Translations under genes and position numbers: made by a program | In this document: piece by piece, positions 24,286-34,339 of the stretch | How the letters are laid out: the number at the start of each line of letters is the position of its first letter | How positions within the stretch are numbered: position 1 is the stretch's first letter | Source: Hyphomicrobium sp. MC1 | GTDB lineage: Bacteria; Pseudomonadota; Alphaproteobacteria; Rhizobiales; Hyphomicrobiaceae | Direction of reading: 5' to 3' | NCBI RefSeq assembly: GCF_000253295.1 | Contig: NC_015717.1 | Coordinates: 2,480,001-2,544,000 of the forward strand | Length of the DNA: 64,000 nucleotides | Notes under the pieces: generated by a model | The model's database searches: none | What the model was told of the DNA's origin: nothing | The model's input: the letters and a program-made list of their open reading frames with translations, nothing else

Positions 24286-26445
24286 TCACGCCATGTGTGC
24301 GAGCACGGCAAGCAGCAGCAGCGCAACGATGTTCGTGATCTTGATCGCCGGGTTCACAGCGGGACCGGCCGTGTCCTTGTAAGGATCGCCGACGGTGTCG
24401 CCGGTAACGGACGCCTTATGGGCCTCCGAACCCTTCATATGCTTGACGCCGTCCTTATCGACAAAGCCGTCTTCGAAGCTCTTCTTGGCGTTGTCCCATG
24501 CGCCGCCGCCCGATGTCATCGAGATTGCGACGAAGATGCCCGTGACGATCACACCGAGCAGCATCGCGCCGACCGCGGAGAAGGCAGCACCCTTGCCTGC
24601 GATGGCATTGACGACGAAGAACAGCACGATCGGCGACAGCACCGGCAGCAACGACGGCACGATCATTTCCTTGATCGCGGCACGCGTCAGCAGATCGACC
24701 GCTCGCGCATAGTCGGGCTTCGACGTACCTTTCATGATGCCTGGATCGGCCTTGAACTGGCGGCGCACCTCTTCGACGATCGATCCCGCTGCGCGGCCGA
24801 CGGCCGTCATGGCGAGACCGCCGAACAGATACGGAATGAGGCCGCCGAGAAGCAGACCGGCAACGACGTAGGGATTTTCAAGGCCGAAGTTGACTTCGAC
24901 GCCCTTGAAGAACTGATAGCCCGTGGCGCCTGCCTTGTTCGCTTCATCAATGAAGTGATGCAGATCGTAGTTATAGGCCGCGAAGAGCACGAGGGCGCCG
25001 AGACCAGCCGAACCGATGGCATAACCCTTGGTGACGGCTTTTGTGGTGTTGCCGACCGCGTCGAGCGCATCGGTCGAGCGACGGACTTCCTTCGGCAATC
25101 CGGCCATTTCAGCGATGCCGCCCGCGTTGTCCGTCACCGGGCCGAAGGCGTCGAGCGCGACGATCATGCCCGCGAGACCGAGCATCGTCGTCGTGGCGAT
25201 GGCGGTGCCGAACAGGCCGCCGAGCTGGTAGGTAGCAATGATCGCGGCGACGATCGCAAGCGTAGGCAGGGCGCAGGCTTCAAGCGAAACCGCCAGCCCC
25301 TGGATGACGTTCGTGCCGTGGCCCGTCACCGACGCCTGGCTGATCGAGCGCACCGGGCGATAGCCGATGCCGGTATAATATTCGGTAATCCAGACGATCA
25401 GGCCTGTCAGCACCAGTCCGACGATACCGCACAGGAACAAGTTGCCGCCGGTGATGGTCTGGCCAGCTGCGGTGCCGACTTCTCCGAAACCGCCGAGAAC
25501 GTATTGTGTGGCAACGTAAAGACCGAGGATCGACAGCACCGCGGAAGCGATGACGCCGCGATAGAGTGCGCCCATGATCGAGCCGTTGCTGCCGAGCTTT
25601 ACGAAATACGTACCGACGATCGACGTGACGATGCAGGCGGCGCAGATCGCGAGCGGATACGTGATGAGCGCCGCAAGGTTCGGCTGGCCTGCGAAGAAGA
25701 TCGCGGCGAGCACCATCGTTGCGACGACCGTCACGGCGTAGGTTTCGAACAGGTCGGCCGCCATACCGGCGCAGTCGCCGACGTTGTCGCCGACGTTATC
25801 GGCGATCGTTGCAGGGTTGCGCGGATCGTCTTCGGGAATGCCGGCTTCGACCTTGCCGACAAGATCGCCGCCGACGTCAGCGCCCTTCGTGAAGATACCG
25901 CCGCCGAGACGCGCGAAGATCGAGATGAGAGACGCACCGAAGCCGAGCGACACCAGCGCATCGACAACCTCACGGCTGCCCGCTTCCTTGCCGAGGCCGA
26001 CTGTCAGCACCGTGTAGTAGACGGCGACGCCGAGCAGCGCCAAGCCCGCAACCAAAAGGCCGGTGATGGCACCGGCCTTGAAAGCGATGTCGAGGCCCTT
26101 GCCCAGCGAGATCGTCGCCGCCTGGGCTGTGCGGACATTGGCGCGAACGGAAACGTTCATGCCGATGAATCCGGCGGCGCCGGAAAGAACTGCACCAATC
26201 AGAAAGCCTACGGCCTGGAGAGGTCCGAGCAGCAGCCACGCGAGAATGAAGATGACGACGCCGACGATCGCGATCGTGCGATATTGCCGGCTGAGATAGG
26301 CCTGCGCGCCTTCACGAACGGCGGCTGCGATCTCCTGCATACGGGCGGTGCCCTGGTCGGCACTTAACACCGCATTCGCAGTGATGACAGCGTAGAGGAT
26401 CGACAACGCCCCGCAGGCGATGATCGCCCAAAGTATGTTGGTCAT
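24286..26445 (-). CDS. hppA: Membrane-bound proton-pumping pyrophosphatase, K+-independent type
   Basis: 719 residues, about 16 membrane helices. It couples pyrophosphate hydrolysis to proton export across the inner membrane or acidocalcisome-like membranes. The conserved catalytic stretch is '[16 protein letters not shown]' followed by '[33 protein letters not shown]', and the distal '[17 protein letters not shown]' is present. The '[19 protein letters not shown]' segment has Lys where K+-dependent enzymes have Ala, which marks the K+-independent class. The gene stands alone, with about 280 bp upstream before the next gene. Confidence 0.95.
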   Translation of the reverse strand: MTNILWAIIACGALSILYAVITANAVLSADQGTARMQEIAAAVREGAQAYLSRQYRTIAIVGVVIFILAWLLLGPLQAVGFLIGAVLSGAAGFIGMNVSVRANVRTAQAATISLGKGLDIAFKAGAITGLLVAGLALLGVAVYYTVLTVGLGKEAGSREVVDALVSLGFGASLISIFARLGGGIFTKGADVGGDLVGKVEAGIPEDDPRNPATIADNVGDNVGDCAGMAADLFETYAVTVVATMVLAAIFFAGQPNLAALITYPLAICAACIVTSIVGTYFVKLGSNGSIMGALYRGVIASAVLSILGLYVATQYVLGGFGEVGTAAGQTITGGNLFLCGIVGLVLTGLIVWITEYYTGIGYRPVRSISQASVTGHGTNVIQGLAVSLEACALPTLAIVAAIIATYQLGGLFGTAIATTTMLGLAGMIVALDAFGPVTDNAGGIAEMAGLPKEVRRSTDALDAVGNTTKAVTKGYAIGSAGLGALVLFAAYNYDLHHFIDEANKAGATGYQFFKGVEVNFGLENPYVVAGLLLGGLIPYLFGGLAMTAVGRAAGSIVEEVRRQFKADPGIMKGTSKPDYARAVDLLTRAAIKEMIVPSLLPVLSPIVLFFVVNAIAGKGAAFSAVGAMLLGVIVTGIFVAISMTSGGGAWDNAKKSFEDGFVDKDGVKHMKGSEAHKASVTGDTVGDPYKDTAGPAVNPAIKITNIVALLLLAVLAHMA

Positions 26446-26725
26446 GAGTGGTCCCTTTTGGCACGCTTCCTATGAGGCCCGTTTTGATCGGGCCCCTATC
26501 GCCGGTGCTTCCAGGTGCTGCCGAAACAGCTTTTCCGCCCCGACTCTTTATTCTGTGATTGTTGCAGTATCGGTTTTGGTCGGCGGACCATGCCAAAAGT
26601 GTCGCAGGGTTGCAACTCGTGCGAGGCGTACTCCCGTCCCAAAAAGAAGCGGCCCGGACGGGAGACCCGCGCGAGCCGCATTCGAACGTTCGCCTGTTCA
26701 GGCGCTAGCAGCAGACGCTAACGAA

Positions 26726-27208
26726 TCAGCGGCGCCAATGACCACGGTGGCCCCAGCCGCCGCGCCATCCGCGATGGCCCCAGCGCCCGCCGCGCCAGTA
26801 GCCTCGATGACCCCAGTAGTAGCCGCCACGCCAATGGCGATAGCGCCAGCCGGGCCCATACCAGCGGCGATAGCCATAATACGGGCCGCCGTAATAGCCG
26901 CCGTAATAATAGCTCGGGTAGTAGCCACCGTAATAATAGGGCCAGCCGTATCCGTAGTAGCCGGGTCCCCACCAGCGACGACGCCAGCCCCAGCCGCCGC
27001 GCCAACCCCAGCCTCGGCGCCAGCCGCGATGCCACCCCCAGCCACGATGGCCCCAACCGCCACGACGCCAGCCCGTCTTGGTGACAACGCTTGAGGCCTT
27101 GTCGACATGCATGGCCGTCAAGCCGGCTGCAGCGTTGGCAGAAGCCGGAAGTGTTCCCGCAAAAAAGAGTCCGGCGAGAACGGATAAACTCATGACAAGT
27201 TTTCGCAT
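26726..27208 (-). CDS. Exported Gly/Trp/Arg/Tyr-rich protein
   Basis: 160 residues from ATG 27208, preceded by GGAGAGACCA; upstream in-frame ATGs were set aside. The signal peptide is 'MRKLVMSLSVLAGLFFAGTLPASA'. The mature protein consists almost wholly of Gly, Trp, Arg, His and Tyr in short repeats such as 'RRGGWGHRGWGWHRGW' and 'YYGGYYGGPYYGYRRWYGPG'. Similar proteins are exported in Hyphomicrobiales and are of unknown role. The antisense strand of this gene stays open for 225 codons (26420-27094) because of the biased composition, which is a shadow effect and not a second gene. Confidence 0.75.
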   Translation of the reverse strand: MRKLVMSLSVLAGLFFAGTLPASANAAAGLTAMHVDKASSVVTKTGWRRGGWGHRGWGWHRGWRRGWGWRGGWGWRRRWWGPGYYGYGWPYYYGGYYPSYYYGGYYGGPYYGYRRWYGPGWRYRHWRGGYYWGHRGYWRGGRWGHRGWRGGWGHRGHWRR

Positions 27209-27488
27209 TGGTCTCTCCATAAGGGACAGTCGCCCTCGGACGGCTATGGGATCGACCCAGGGCCGGCGAACTTCAAACGCTCGTGAGTTCGCGCACGTTT
27301 CACGAACCTCACAGACACATCGCAATTGTCTAGACCTGAGGAGGATTAAGTTCCGTTTGTTGTGAACAGCCGATGAATGTCTGATCGCATTTTCGTTGTG
27401 CGTCGCACGGTCTTTCTGCGCCTGCTGTCAGCCAGCGCGAGCCGTGATAGTTAAGCTCGATATTCGCTTTAGCGACCGGAGGCGGGGC

Positions 27489-28370
27489 GTGACGATCGAA
27501 AACAGTCTGCGAAGTGCCGAGGGACAGCAGCTCATCTCAAATGTTGCCTCAGCTTTCGGTATCGACAAACAAAAGGCGGCCGAGGCTGTACAGCTGCTTA
27601 CCGATGAGCTCAGCGCTCGGATCCAGCGCGCCATGCTGTCCCGCGGGGGGGTAGCCGATGTCGTCTCGCTGGTGACGGCTCCAGCAGCGCAGCGGGCGCT
27701 TACGCGTCCTGATGCGCTTGCCACCTCGGGCGTCGCAGCGGACGGCGATGACATCCTCGACGTGCTTATCGGCAGCAAACATGTGAGCCGGGGCATCGCC
27801 CAGCGCACGGCGCGGATGACTGGGCTCGATCCGATAACGGTCCAGAAGTTGCTGCCAGTGGTCGCCAATTTGATGGTCGGCGAATTGCAGCGGCAATCGG
27901 GTCCGGCGATCGCCAAGGTCGCGGGAAGTCTTCCGGGACTTGGCGGTGCCGGCGGCAGCCCCTTGCCGCTACCCGGAGATATTTTCCCGCCTAGGGGGGC
28001 GAGTTCCAATTCCTCGTCTGACGATCTGCCAAGCGGACCGACATCCGGCGCGTCACGCGGGCCGATCGATGCCGGCAATCCGCTGCCGGTACCTGGCGAC
28101 ACGATACCCGGCGTCGGACGTCGCAATCGCTACCCCCAACCGGGTAAGGACGATAATCCGTATAGCCGATTGCCCGATATCGTCCGGCGCGGGGGCGAGC
28201 GCGTGCCGGGCCCGGACGGCGGCTCGCTGGAGACCGTCATCCGGTCGATCCTGGGCAATCTGCTCGGCTCAAACAGCGGCGTCGTCGGGACGATGATCAA
28301 GCTGTTTCTTGTTCGCTGGATCGTCTCGCTGGTCCGCCGGTTTTTGGCGGGCGCACCCAGTCGGCGCTAA
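27489..28370 (+). CDS. DUF937-domain protein
   Basis: 293 residues from GTG 27489, which has GGAGG about seven bases upstream; the longer frame from 27396 adds 31 unlikely residues. Residues about 10-130 form the helical DUF937 domain ('AEGQQLISNVASAFGIDKQKAAEAVQLLTDELSARIQ', 'DDILDVLIGSKHVSRGIAQRTARMTGLDPITVQKLLPVVANLMVGELQ'). A Pro/Gly-rich linker follows with repeated 'PLPxPGD', and the C-terminus is hydrophobic-basic ('MIKLFLVRWIVSLVRRFLAG'). DUF937 proteins have no established function. A terminator at 28395-28422 follows. Confidence 0.85.
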   Translation: MTIENSLRSAEGQQLISNVASAFGIDKQKAAEAVQLLTDELSARIQRAMLSRGGVADVVSLVTAPAAQRALTRPDALATSGVAADGDDILDVLIGSKHVSRGIAQRTARMTGLDPITVQKLLPVVANLMVGELQRQSGPAIAKVAGSLPGLGGAGGSPLPLPGDIFPPRGASSNSSSDDLPSGPTSGASRGPIDAGNPLPVPGDTIPGVGRRNRYPQPGKDDNPYSRLPDIVRRGGERVPGPDGGSLETVIRSILGNLLGSNSGVVGTMIKLFLVRWIVSLVRRFLAGAPSRR

Positions 28371-28394
28371 CGCAGGGAGCGACCCCATACATGC

Positions 28395-28422
28395 AAAGGG
28401 CCGCCCTGAAGGCCGGCCCTTT
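28395..28422. terminator. Rho-independent terminator
   Basis: AAAGGGCCG paired with CGGCCCTTT around a 10-base loop, just downstream of the DUF937 gene (stop 28370) and before the convergent minus-strand gene ending 28448. Symmetric flanks suggest it serves both. Confidence 0.75.
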
Positions 28423-28447
28423 GATAGATTCGCGAAATGCAGAAGTG

Positions 28448-28801
28448 TTAGCGGCCCTTGCGGCACGGGCGAGCGTTGACATCGCAGCCCCAGCTCGACC
28501 CTTCACCTGAGCATTGTACGGTCTTGCTCGATGCCAACCCCCAATGCGCCCAGTCGGAACCGTATTCGAAATCGGTGAAATCGGCCCACGACTTGATCGC
28601 GGAAGCGATTGCCGCCTTTTTCGTGGCCCTGCCCGAGCTTGAACCGTAGTGGTAGTGATCAACGAAGCATGTCTTGTTGCCACGTTCGCGCTGCTGCGCG
28701 TGAATTGCGGCTAATCCCGTCTCATCCGCGAGCGCAGGAACTGCGCAGGCCACAACTGCAGCGGCGGCGAGCGCCGACTTCACCCATCCGAACCGATTCA
28801 T
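28448..28801 (-). CDS. Small exported protein of unknown function
   Basis: 117 residues with a signal peptide (MNRFGWVKSALAAAAVVACAVPALA). The mature part has a His/Tyr-rich 'GNKTCFVDHYHYGSSSGRATKKAAIASAIKSWADFTDFEYGSDWAHWGLASSKTVQCSGEGSSWGCDVNARPC', with four cysteines that may pair as disulfides. The pattern 'A..SAI.SW..FT..EYG..WA' recurs in Hyphomicrobiales and related groups as an uncharacterised exported family. It ends next to the terminator shared with DUF937. Confidence 0.7.
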   Translation of the reverse strand: MNRFGWVKSALAAAAVVACAVPALADETGLAAIHAQQRERGNKTCFVDHYHYGSSSGRATKKAAIASAIKSWADFTDFEYGSDWAHWGLASSKTVQCSGEGSSWGCDVNARPCRKGR

Positions 28802-29009
28802 CTGTTCCCGTCTCCGAAGACTAATGGAGGGCTAGTTCCCCCATTCCGGCTATTTCGCAGATTCAACAGCCGTTCAGAAAGCTTTGTCGAAGGGAGAGAA
28901 AAGAAATTGGAGGAGAGAGGCAATCCGGGCACAGCTTTCTTGTCCTAACTCGCCAACGCGTTTCGCAATTTGGACAAGCTCTAATTCTGCGCCCGAGTTT
29001 GGGTGTCTT
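28802..29009. other. Intergenic gap without features
   Basis: 208 bp between the exported small protein and ridA-like gene. No gene, repeat or terminator was found here; it presumably contains the promoter of the 28801 gene (minus strand). Confidence 0.4.
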
Positions 29010-29357
29010 TTACTTCACGGCGACGACCGAGATTTCAACGAGCATGCGCGGGTCGATGACCTTGGCCTCGACGCAAGCGCGCGCCGGAGCGCCTTCGCCG
29101 CCGAGCCATGCGCTCCAGGCCTTGTTCATGCCGTCGCGGCTACGGATGTCGCTGAGCCAGACAGTCGCCTGCACGATCTTTGCCTTGCCGGTACTGGCAA
29201 GCGCCAGCAGGCGGTCAATTTCGGCCAGAACTTCGGCGGTTTGGCCTTCGACGTCCTTGGACAGGTCGGTCGGGATGACGCCAGCGGTAAAGACAAAGCC
29301 GTTGGCCTCCGTGACCTTCGAATAGACGGGGGAGGTTTCGTAGCGGGTAACGGTCAC
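29010..29357 (-). CDS. RidA family protein
   Basis: 115 residues. RidA-family proteins hydrolyse reactive enamine/imine intermediates from PLP enzymes and act in the cytosol. The fold is shown by 'YSKVTEANGFVFTAGVIPTDLSKDVEGQTAEVLAEIDRLLA' and the conserved Arg in 'APARACVEAKVIDPRMLVEISVVAV'. It is on the minus strand, following the GDYXXLXY/DUF2157 pair with a 67-bp gap. Whether it is a true deaminase or one of the paralogous subfamilies cannot be told from the sequence. Confidence 0.88.
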   Translation of the reverse strand: MTVTRYETSPVYSKVTEANGFVFTAGVIPTDLSKDVEGQTAEVLAEIDRLLALASTGKAKIVQATVWLSDIRSRDGMNKAWSAWLGGEGAPARACVEAKVIDPRMLVEISVVAVK

Positions 29358-29424
29358 TTGAGGTCTCCTGTATGCGGATGGATTGCCGGCGCCTCATAGC
29401 AGGCGCCCGCTCCGGCCAGAAGCC

Positions 29425-30012
29425 TCAAAGCAGCGGTGGGTCTTCGTGCCGCTCGCCGTCGATGACGAGACCTTTGAGCGCCGCTGTGCCGTCGGTGCCG
29501 ACTGAGACGATTGCCTCGATTTTGTGGTCTCGGACCTTCTTTTCCAGATCGATGCCCGTACCTTCGGGCACGAAGTACTGCTCGATCCCGTAACGGACGC
29601 TGGCGTTGGTCTCGGCGGGGTTTTGCGTCGTCCAGGCCGATTGCACCGTGCCCTTGAGCACCACGTCTCCCGCCGTCACTTTCGAGGGATAGACGCTGCC
29701 GACGTGGGTTACGAGCCATCCGCCCTCCGGCTTTGGCGACAGCGTCACGAAGGCGTCGCCACCCGTAACGAAGCCCGCAAACTCGGGATCGCTTTCGGTG
29801 CTTGACGTCTTGATCCGGCTGATTTCGTAGCCGAGCGTCACGTAATCGCCGCGGAAGATATCGCGGGGGTCGAGCGGCTGAACCGCCAAGGTCACCTCGC
29901 GGCCCGACTTCAAAAGCCGGTCGCGCTCGTAGATCATGTTAAAGAGCGCCGCCGATTGAAGAAGCGCGACGCCGCCGAGCAGCGGCCACATCCATTTGCC
30001 GGTGGCGATCAT
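29425..30012 (-). CDS. GDYXXLXY domain-containing membrane-anchored protein
   Basis: 195 residues with one N-terminal helix (MIATGKWMWPLLGGVALLQSAALFNMI). The name-giving motif 'RGDYVTLGYEISRI' follows 'PLDPRDIF', and the rest is a soluble beta-rich domain with 'LEKKVRDHKIEAIVSVGTDGTAALKGLVIDG'. The start overlaps the end of the DUF2157 gene by 4 bp. The pair is widespread and unstudied, and the domain is probably periplasmic. Confidence 0.85.
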   Translation of the reverse strand: MIATGKWMWPLLGGVALLQSAALFNMIYERDRLLKSGREVTLAVQPLDPRDIFRGDYVTLGYEISRIKTSSTESDPEFAGFVTGGDAFVTLSPKPEGGWLVTHVGSVYPSKVTAGDVVLKGTVQSAWTTQNPAETNASVRYGIEQYFVPEGTGIDLEKKVRDHKIEAIVSVGTDGTAALKGLVIDGERHEDPPLL

Positions 30013-31103
30013 GCGGGCAGGCCTCCAGTCGTGCTTCTGCGGGCCAAGCGGAGTGCTGCATACGCAAGCGCCGCGACGATCAGGGCCGCAATCAAGAAGA
30101 AGAGCGAGGTGCCGAGGATTGAGCCCACTGTCTGGCCGTAGAGCGCCAGAATTTCAATTGAGAACGCGATGTATCCGAGCCAAAGCGCACCGCGATTGCC
30201 CGTCGATAGCGCATGCGAAATGGCGGCGATCAGCAGCACGAGCGTGATGATCGCGAGCACGATAAGCCGCCCGACCGATGGACTTTCAAAAAATTGCAGT
30301 GCGAACAGCCCGGCGAAGGTGATGGCAATCGCATAGACAAATAAGGGCGCTACGATGTGTCCGAGATCGGGCCTGCTTTTTTCGAGGCCGACGAAACCTA
30401 GCGCTGCCAGCACGCCGACGATGGCGACGAGATCGTGCGAATGCCCGTGTCCCATCAGGTAGCCGAGCGACACGATGAAGACCGTCAGCGTCAGAGCAGA
30501 CAGATGCAGCCCCGGCCACCAGCGCTGCCAAACGAACGCCATCGTCACCAAGCCCCAGCCGATCAAAAATGGCCAGTGCACGTCGCCGCTTGCCGCGACA
30601 TGCATCGACGACCAGACACAGACGAGGATCATCGTCAGGGCCAGCGCCGGATTGGAGCGCAGCGCGACGCCCGATACGAGCGTTCCGATCCACCACAGCA
30701 GAAGGCCGTCCAACGGGTCGCCGGCGATGTGGTACATCTGGCTGACAAGCATGATGCTGGCGCCAAACATACCCGCGGAAAACAGAACGGCCGCGTCTGC
30801 CAGGTAGGGTTGTCCGCGCCTGCTGAACCAACCGGCGAGGCCATAGCCCGCCCAGATCGACGACAGCAGCAGCGCGAGGCGCGCCAGGCGCGGAACGTCC
30901 TCCCAGTGAGCCGCCACGAACGACAGCGCCGCAAAGCCGAACAGGACGCTCGCCAGAATTCCAAGCGCCGACGCCAGATTGAAGGCGTGCGCACCGTTCT
31001 CGACATCCGCAGCGATCGCCGCGCGCCCTTCGGTGCTCAGCCAGCCGTTCGACTGCCAACGATCAAGATCGCGGAGAAGGCGTCTTTTGTAAGGGGACCA
31101 CAT
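30009..31103 (-). CDS. DUF2157 multi-pass membrane protein
   Basis: 364 residues. The N-terminal 'RRLLRDLDRWQSNGWLSTEGRAAIAADVE' is the soluble DUF2157 signature, followed by about 10 hydrophobic helices such as 'LGILASVLFGFAALSFVAAHW', 'LALLLSSIWAGYGLAGWF' and 'ILALYGQTVGSILGTSLFFLIAALIVAALAYAAL'. DUF2157 and GDYXXLXY genes commonly form a unit; their function is not known. It is divergent from mntH, with a 250-bp intergenic region containing the Mur-type site. Confidence 0.87.
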   Translation of the reverse strand: MWSPYKRRLLRDLDRWQSNGWLSTEGRAAIAADVENGAHAFNLASALGILASVLFGFAALSFVAAHWEDVPRLARLALLLSSIWAGYGLAGWFSRRGQPYLADAAVLFSAGMFGASIMLVSQMYHIAGDPLDGLLLWWIGTLVSGVALRSNPALALTMILVCVWSSMHVAASGDVHWPFLIGWGLVTMAFVWQRWWPGLHLSALTLTVFIVSLGYLMGHGHSHDLVAIVGVLAALGFVGLEKSRPDLGHIVAPLFVYAIAITFAGLFALQFFESPSVGRLIVLAIITLVLLIAAISHALSTGNRGALWLGYIAFSIEILALYGQTVGSILGTSLFFLIAALIVAALAYAALRLARRSTTGGLPA

Positions 31104-31315
31104 TTCGTCTCTTCACCGGAGCGACATACGTTTTAGCTATGAGATTGAAGAGCACGCCGACAATCCGTTGACCAGAGTGCGGCAGTCTCGTGGTTGCCGG
31201 TCGTTGCGTGACGCTCGCTGCAATTATCCGCAATTTCGCTCTTATTTTCAAATTTGTCACAGGATGGGGAGTTGTGCAGGCCTTGACGGGGCCACGCTTC
31301 TCGACCACTCTAGTT

Positions 31316-31334
31316 GCAAATGATTGTCATTTGC
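31316..31334. promoter_or_regulatory. Mur/Fur-type operator upstream of mntH
   Basis: GCAAATGATTGTCATTTGC is a perfect 8-3-8 inverted repeat just upstream of the mntH start. In alphaproteobacteria the Fur homologue Mur represses mntH through GCAAAT-type inverted repeats when Mn2+ is sufficient, so this is very likely the mntH operator. It also shows that TTG 31324, which lies inside the repeat, is not the mntH start. Confidence 0.75.
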
Positions 31335-31353
31335 GACAACAGCAGGATGGATC

Positions 31354-32718
31354 GTGGACGCCCGCACACAACCGTCATCGACAGTATCTGAACGTCCCAA
31401 TCAGGGAACATGGCGCAGTCCGGCTAAAGATCCATCCTTATCGGATGTTTTTCGCACTGTCCGTGTCTCAGACCACAACACCAGCTGGCGGCGCCTCGCG
31501 GCGTTTTTTGGCCCCGGCTACATGGTCGCCGTCGGATACATGGATCCGGGCAATTGGGCGACTTCGATCGCGGGCGGCTCGAAATTCGGCTATGCCCTGC
31601 TTTTCGTTGCGCTGCTTTCGAACATCATGGCGATTGTTTTGCAGTCGCTGTGCGCACGCCTTGCAATAGGCTCGGGGCGTGATCTCGCGCAGGCCTGCCG
31701 CGATGGCTATCCGCAGTGGGCGGCCTATCCGCTATGGCTGTTTGCCGAGATCGCCATTATCGCAACCGACGTAGCGGAAGTCATTGGTACGGCCATCGGC
31801 CTCAACCTGCTGTTCGGCATACCGCTCGAAATCGGCGTGCTGCTGACGGCGCTCGACGTTTTCGTCGTACTGTTGTTGCAGCGGCTCGGCTTTCGCTATC
31901 TCGAAGCCTTCATCATCACGATGCTGGGCGTTATCGCCATCTGCTTTGCGGTGCAGATCGCCATGGCCGATCCCGAATGGGGCGCCGTGATCCGCGGCTT
32001 TGCGCCGACGACGGAAATTTTGAAAAACCCCGAGATGCTCTATCTCGCGCTCGGCATCATCGGTGCAACGGTGATGCCGCATAATCTCTATCTGCATTCC
32101 GCGATCGTTCAGACGCGCGACTACGGCACGACGTCGGAGCAGAAGCATGAAGCCCTCAAGTTTGCGACGATCGACTCGACGCTGGCACTGTGTCTCGCGC
32201 TGCTCATCAATGCCTCGATCCTGATCCTTGCGGCCGCGGCGTTCTATACGGCCGGCAAGACGAACGTGGTCGAACTCAGCGAAGCGCAATCACTGCTGCA
32301 TCCCCTGCTCGGCTCGGCCATCGCGCCGACGCTGTTTGGCATTGCGCTGCTCTGCTGCGGTTTGAATTCCACCGTCACGGCAACGCTTGCCGGACAGTCG
32401 GTAATGGAAGGTTTTCTGCACATCAGGCTGGCGCCCTGGGTGCGCCGGTTGATTACACGATCCGTTGCACTGCTTCCGGCCGCGGGCGTGACACTGCTCT
32501 ATGGAGAAGCGGAGACGGGTAAACTGCTGATCCTGACACAGGTCGTCCTAAGCCTGCAGCTGCCGTTTGCCGTGATCCCGCTCGTGCAATTCACGGCGAG
32601 CCGCGGCAAGCTCGGCAACCTCGTTGCGCCGCGCTGGCTGACGGCCGTTGCCGTCGTGATTGCGGCCACCATCGTCATTCTTAACGCGAAGCTGGTTTAC
32701 GACTATTTCGTGGGCTAA
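31354..32718 (+). CDS. mntH: Nramp-family Mn2+ (Fe2+) transporter MntH
   Basis: 454 residues from GTG 31354, which has AGGA six bases upstream; the TTG at 31324 lies inside the operator. About 11 membrane helices. Metal-binding signatures are '[20 protein letters not shown]' in helix 1 and '[23 protein letters not shown]' in helix 6, which contain the DPGN and MPHN ligand motifs. It imports Mn2+ with protons across the inner membrane. The 19-bp inverted repeat upstream implies Mur regulation. The N-terminus before helix 1 is about 55 residues and of low conservation. Confidence 0.93.
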   Translation: MDARTQPSSTVSERPNQGTWRSPAKDPSLSDVFRTVRVSDHNTSWRRLAAFFGPGYMVAVGYMDPGNWATSIAGGSKFGYALLFVALLSNIMAIVLQSLCARLAIGSGRDLAQACRDGYPQWAAYPLWLFAEIAIIATDVAEVIGTAIGLNLLFGIPLEIGVLLTALDVFVVLLLQRLGFRYLEAFIITMLGVIAICFAVQIAMADPEWGAVIRGFAPTTEILKNPEMLYLALGIIGATVMPHNLYLHSAIVQTRDYGTTSEQKHEALKFATIDSTLALCLALLINASILILAAAAFYTAGKTNVVELSEAQSLLHPLLGSAIAPTLFGIALLCCGLNSTVTATLAGQSVMEGFLHIRLAPWVRRLITRSVALLPAAGVTLLYGEAETGKLLILTQVVLSLQLPFAVIPLVQFTASRGKLGNLVAPRWLTAVAVVIAATIVILNAKLVYDYFVG

Positions 32719-32839
32719 TTGCGCGTGATTTGCCTTGCGCCGCGGCCACGCGTAAGAAGGCGCGTCGGGCTGACGATGCCGGGCTACCCTGCCCCCTCGG
32801 CCGACGAACCCATCCTCATTCCACGTCCGAAGGACCGCC

Positions 32840-34273
32840 GTGCAGACCGTTCGCTCATCTGTTGTTCACGTCATTGGCGCCGGGCTTGCCGGATCGGAGG
32901 CCGCCCATCAGATCGCAGCGACGGGCACGCCTGTCGTGCTGCACGAGATGCGGCCCGTGCGCTCGACCGAAGCCCATAAAACGGACGGCTTCGCCGAACT
33001 CGTCTGCTCGAACTCGTTCCGGTCGGACGACTGGGAAAACAATGCCGTCGGACTTTTACATGAAGAGCTCCGCCGCGCGGGCTCGCTCATCATGGCGGCA
33101 GCGGACATACACAAGCTGCCTGCCGGTGGCGCGCTGGCTGTCGATCGTGATGCATTTTCCGCGGAAGTCACGGCAAGGCTTTCGGCCAATCCGCTCGTCA
33201 CCATCGAACGCGGTGAGATCGAAGGGTTGCCGCCTGATGATTGGGAAAACGTCGTCATCGCCACGGGTCCGCTGACGTCGCCGTCACTCAGCGCAGCACT
33301 CGGCAAGCTGACCGGAGAAGACTCGCTCGCCTTCTTCGATGCCATCGCGCCGGTCATTCATCGCGATTCCATCGACACGTCGATTGCGTGGTTCCAGTCA
33401 CGCTACGACAAGGCGGGACCGGCGGGCACGGGCGCCGACTATCTCAACTGTCCGATGTCGAAGGACGAGTACAATGCCTTCGTCGATGCCCTGCTGGCGG
33501 GCGAAAAAACGGTCTTTAAAGAGTGGGAGGCTTCGACCCCCTACTTCGACGGCTGCCTGCCCGTCGAAGTGATGGCCGAGCGCGGACGCGATACGCTGCG
33601 CTATGGGCCGATGAAGCCGGTCGGGCTCGATGATCCGCGTACGGGGCGTTGGCCGTATGCCGTCGTACAGCTTCGGCAAGACAATGCGCTCGGCACGCTG
33701 TGGAATATGGTCGGCTTCCAGACCAAGCTGAAGCACGCCGAACAGGTGCGCATCTTCCGGATGATCCCCGGACTGGAGAATGCCGAGTTTGCACGGCTCG
33801 GCGGGCTGCATCGCAATACGTATCTCAATTCGCCGAAGCTGCTCGACCGCTCACTGCGTCTCAAGGCGATGCAGCGGCTGCGTTTTGCGGGACAGGTTAC
33901 GGGCGTCGAAGGTTATATCGAGAGCGCTGCCATCGGCTTGCTCGCTGGGCGGTTCGCGGCAGCCGATGCAGTCGGCGTCGCCGCTGCTGCGCCGCCTCCG
34001 ACGACGGCGCTTGGGGCGCTGCTCGATCACATCACGGGCGGCCATCTTAGCGTTGATGACGGCGAGCGTGGCGCGGCGCGATCATTCCAGCCGATGAACA
34101 TCAACTACGGCCTGCTGCCGGATCTCGACGCCAATCCGACACACGATAAGAGCGGACAGAAGCTCAAAGGTCCTGAGCGCGGACGCGAGAAGAAGCGGCT
34201 CATGTCGCGACGGGCGCTAGCCGATCTCGCTCTGTGGCTCGGCGACGATGCGGCCGTGAAAAAGTCGGCGTAA
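32840..34273 (+). CDS. trmFO: FAD/folate-dependent tRNA (uracil-54-C5)-methyltransferase TrmFO
   Basis: 477 residues from GTG 32840. TrmFO uses 5,10-methylenetetrahydrofolate and FADH2 to make m5U54 in tRNA. The FAD-binding Rossmann motif '[18 protein letters not shown]' begins the protein, and '[30 protein letters not shown]' and the Cys-containing '[29 protein letters not shown]' are canonical. '[20 protein letters not shown]' is the C-terminal FAD contact. Next to mntH but probably independent of it. Confidence 0.96.
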   Translation: MQTVRSSVVHVIGAGLAGSEAAHQIAATGTPVVLHEMRPVRSTEAHKTDGFAELVCSNSFRSDDWENNAVGLLHEELRRAGSLIMAAADIHKLPAGGALAVDRDAFSAEVTARLSANPLVTIERGEIEGLPPDDWENVVIATGPLTSPSLSAALGKLTGEDSLAFFDAIAPVIHRDSIDTSIAWFQSRYDKAGPAGTGADYLNCPMSKDEYNAFVDALLAGEKTVFKEWEASTPYFDGCLPVEVMAERGRDTLRYGPMKPVGLDDPRTGRWPYAVVQLRQDNALGTLWNMVGFQTKLKHAEQVRIFRMIPGLENAEFARLGGLHRNTYLNSPKLLDRSLRLKAMQRLRFAGQVTGVEGYIESAAIGLLAGRFAAADAVGVAAAAPPPTTALGALLDHITGGHLSVDDGERGAARSFQPMNINYGLLPDLDANPTHDKSGQKLKGPERGREKKRLMSRRALADLALWLGDDAAVKKSA

Positions 34274-34311
34274 ATCCGTCTTCCTTATCGAGGCGACCCC
34301 CACCCTGCCCC

Positions 34312-34327
34312 CTCCCCGCAAGGGGGG
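34312..34327. terminator. Weak hairpin between convergent genes
   Basis: CTCCCC-GCAA-GGGGGG forms a 6-bp stem with a GNRA-like loop in the 66-bp gap between convergent trmFO and the SGNH hydrolase. There is no T-run, so termination is only possible; it may instead be part of a dispersed 'CCCTCCCC' intergenic repeat. Confidence 0.3.
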
Positions 34328-34339
34328 AATTGGCGGCTA

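Noticed and set aside
24295..26367. 690-codon frame on the plus strand across hppA
   Set aside because: It lies entirely antisense to the well-supported pyrophosphatase gene. The protein is Arg/Asp/His-rich with no domain, as expected for the complement of a high-G+C gene.
26420..27094. 225-codon Pro/Ala-rich plus-strand frame
   Set aside because: It is the complement of the Gly/Trp/Arg/Tyr-rich exported protein; its repeats mirror that gene.
31324..31353. TTG 31324 as the mntH start
   Set aside because: It lies inside the inverted-repeat operator; GTG 31354 has a ribosome-binding site.
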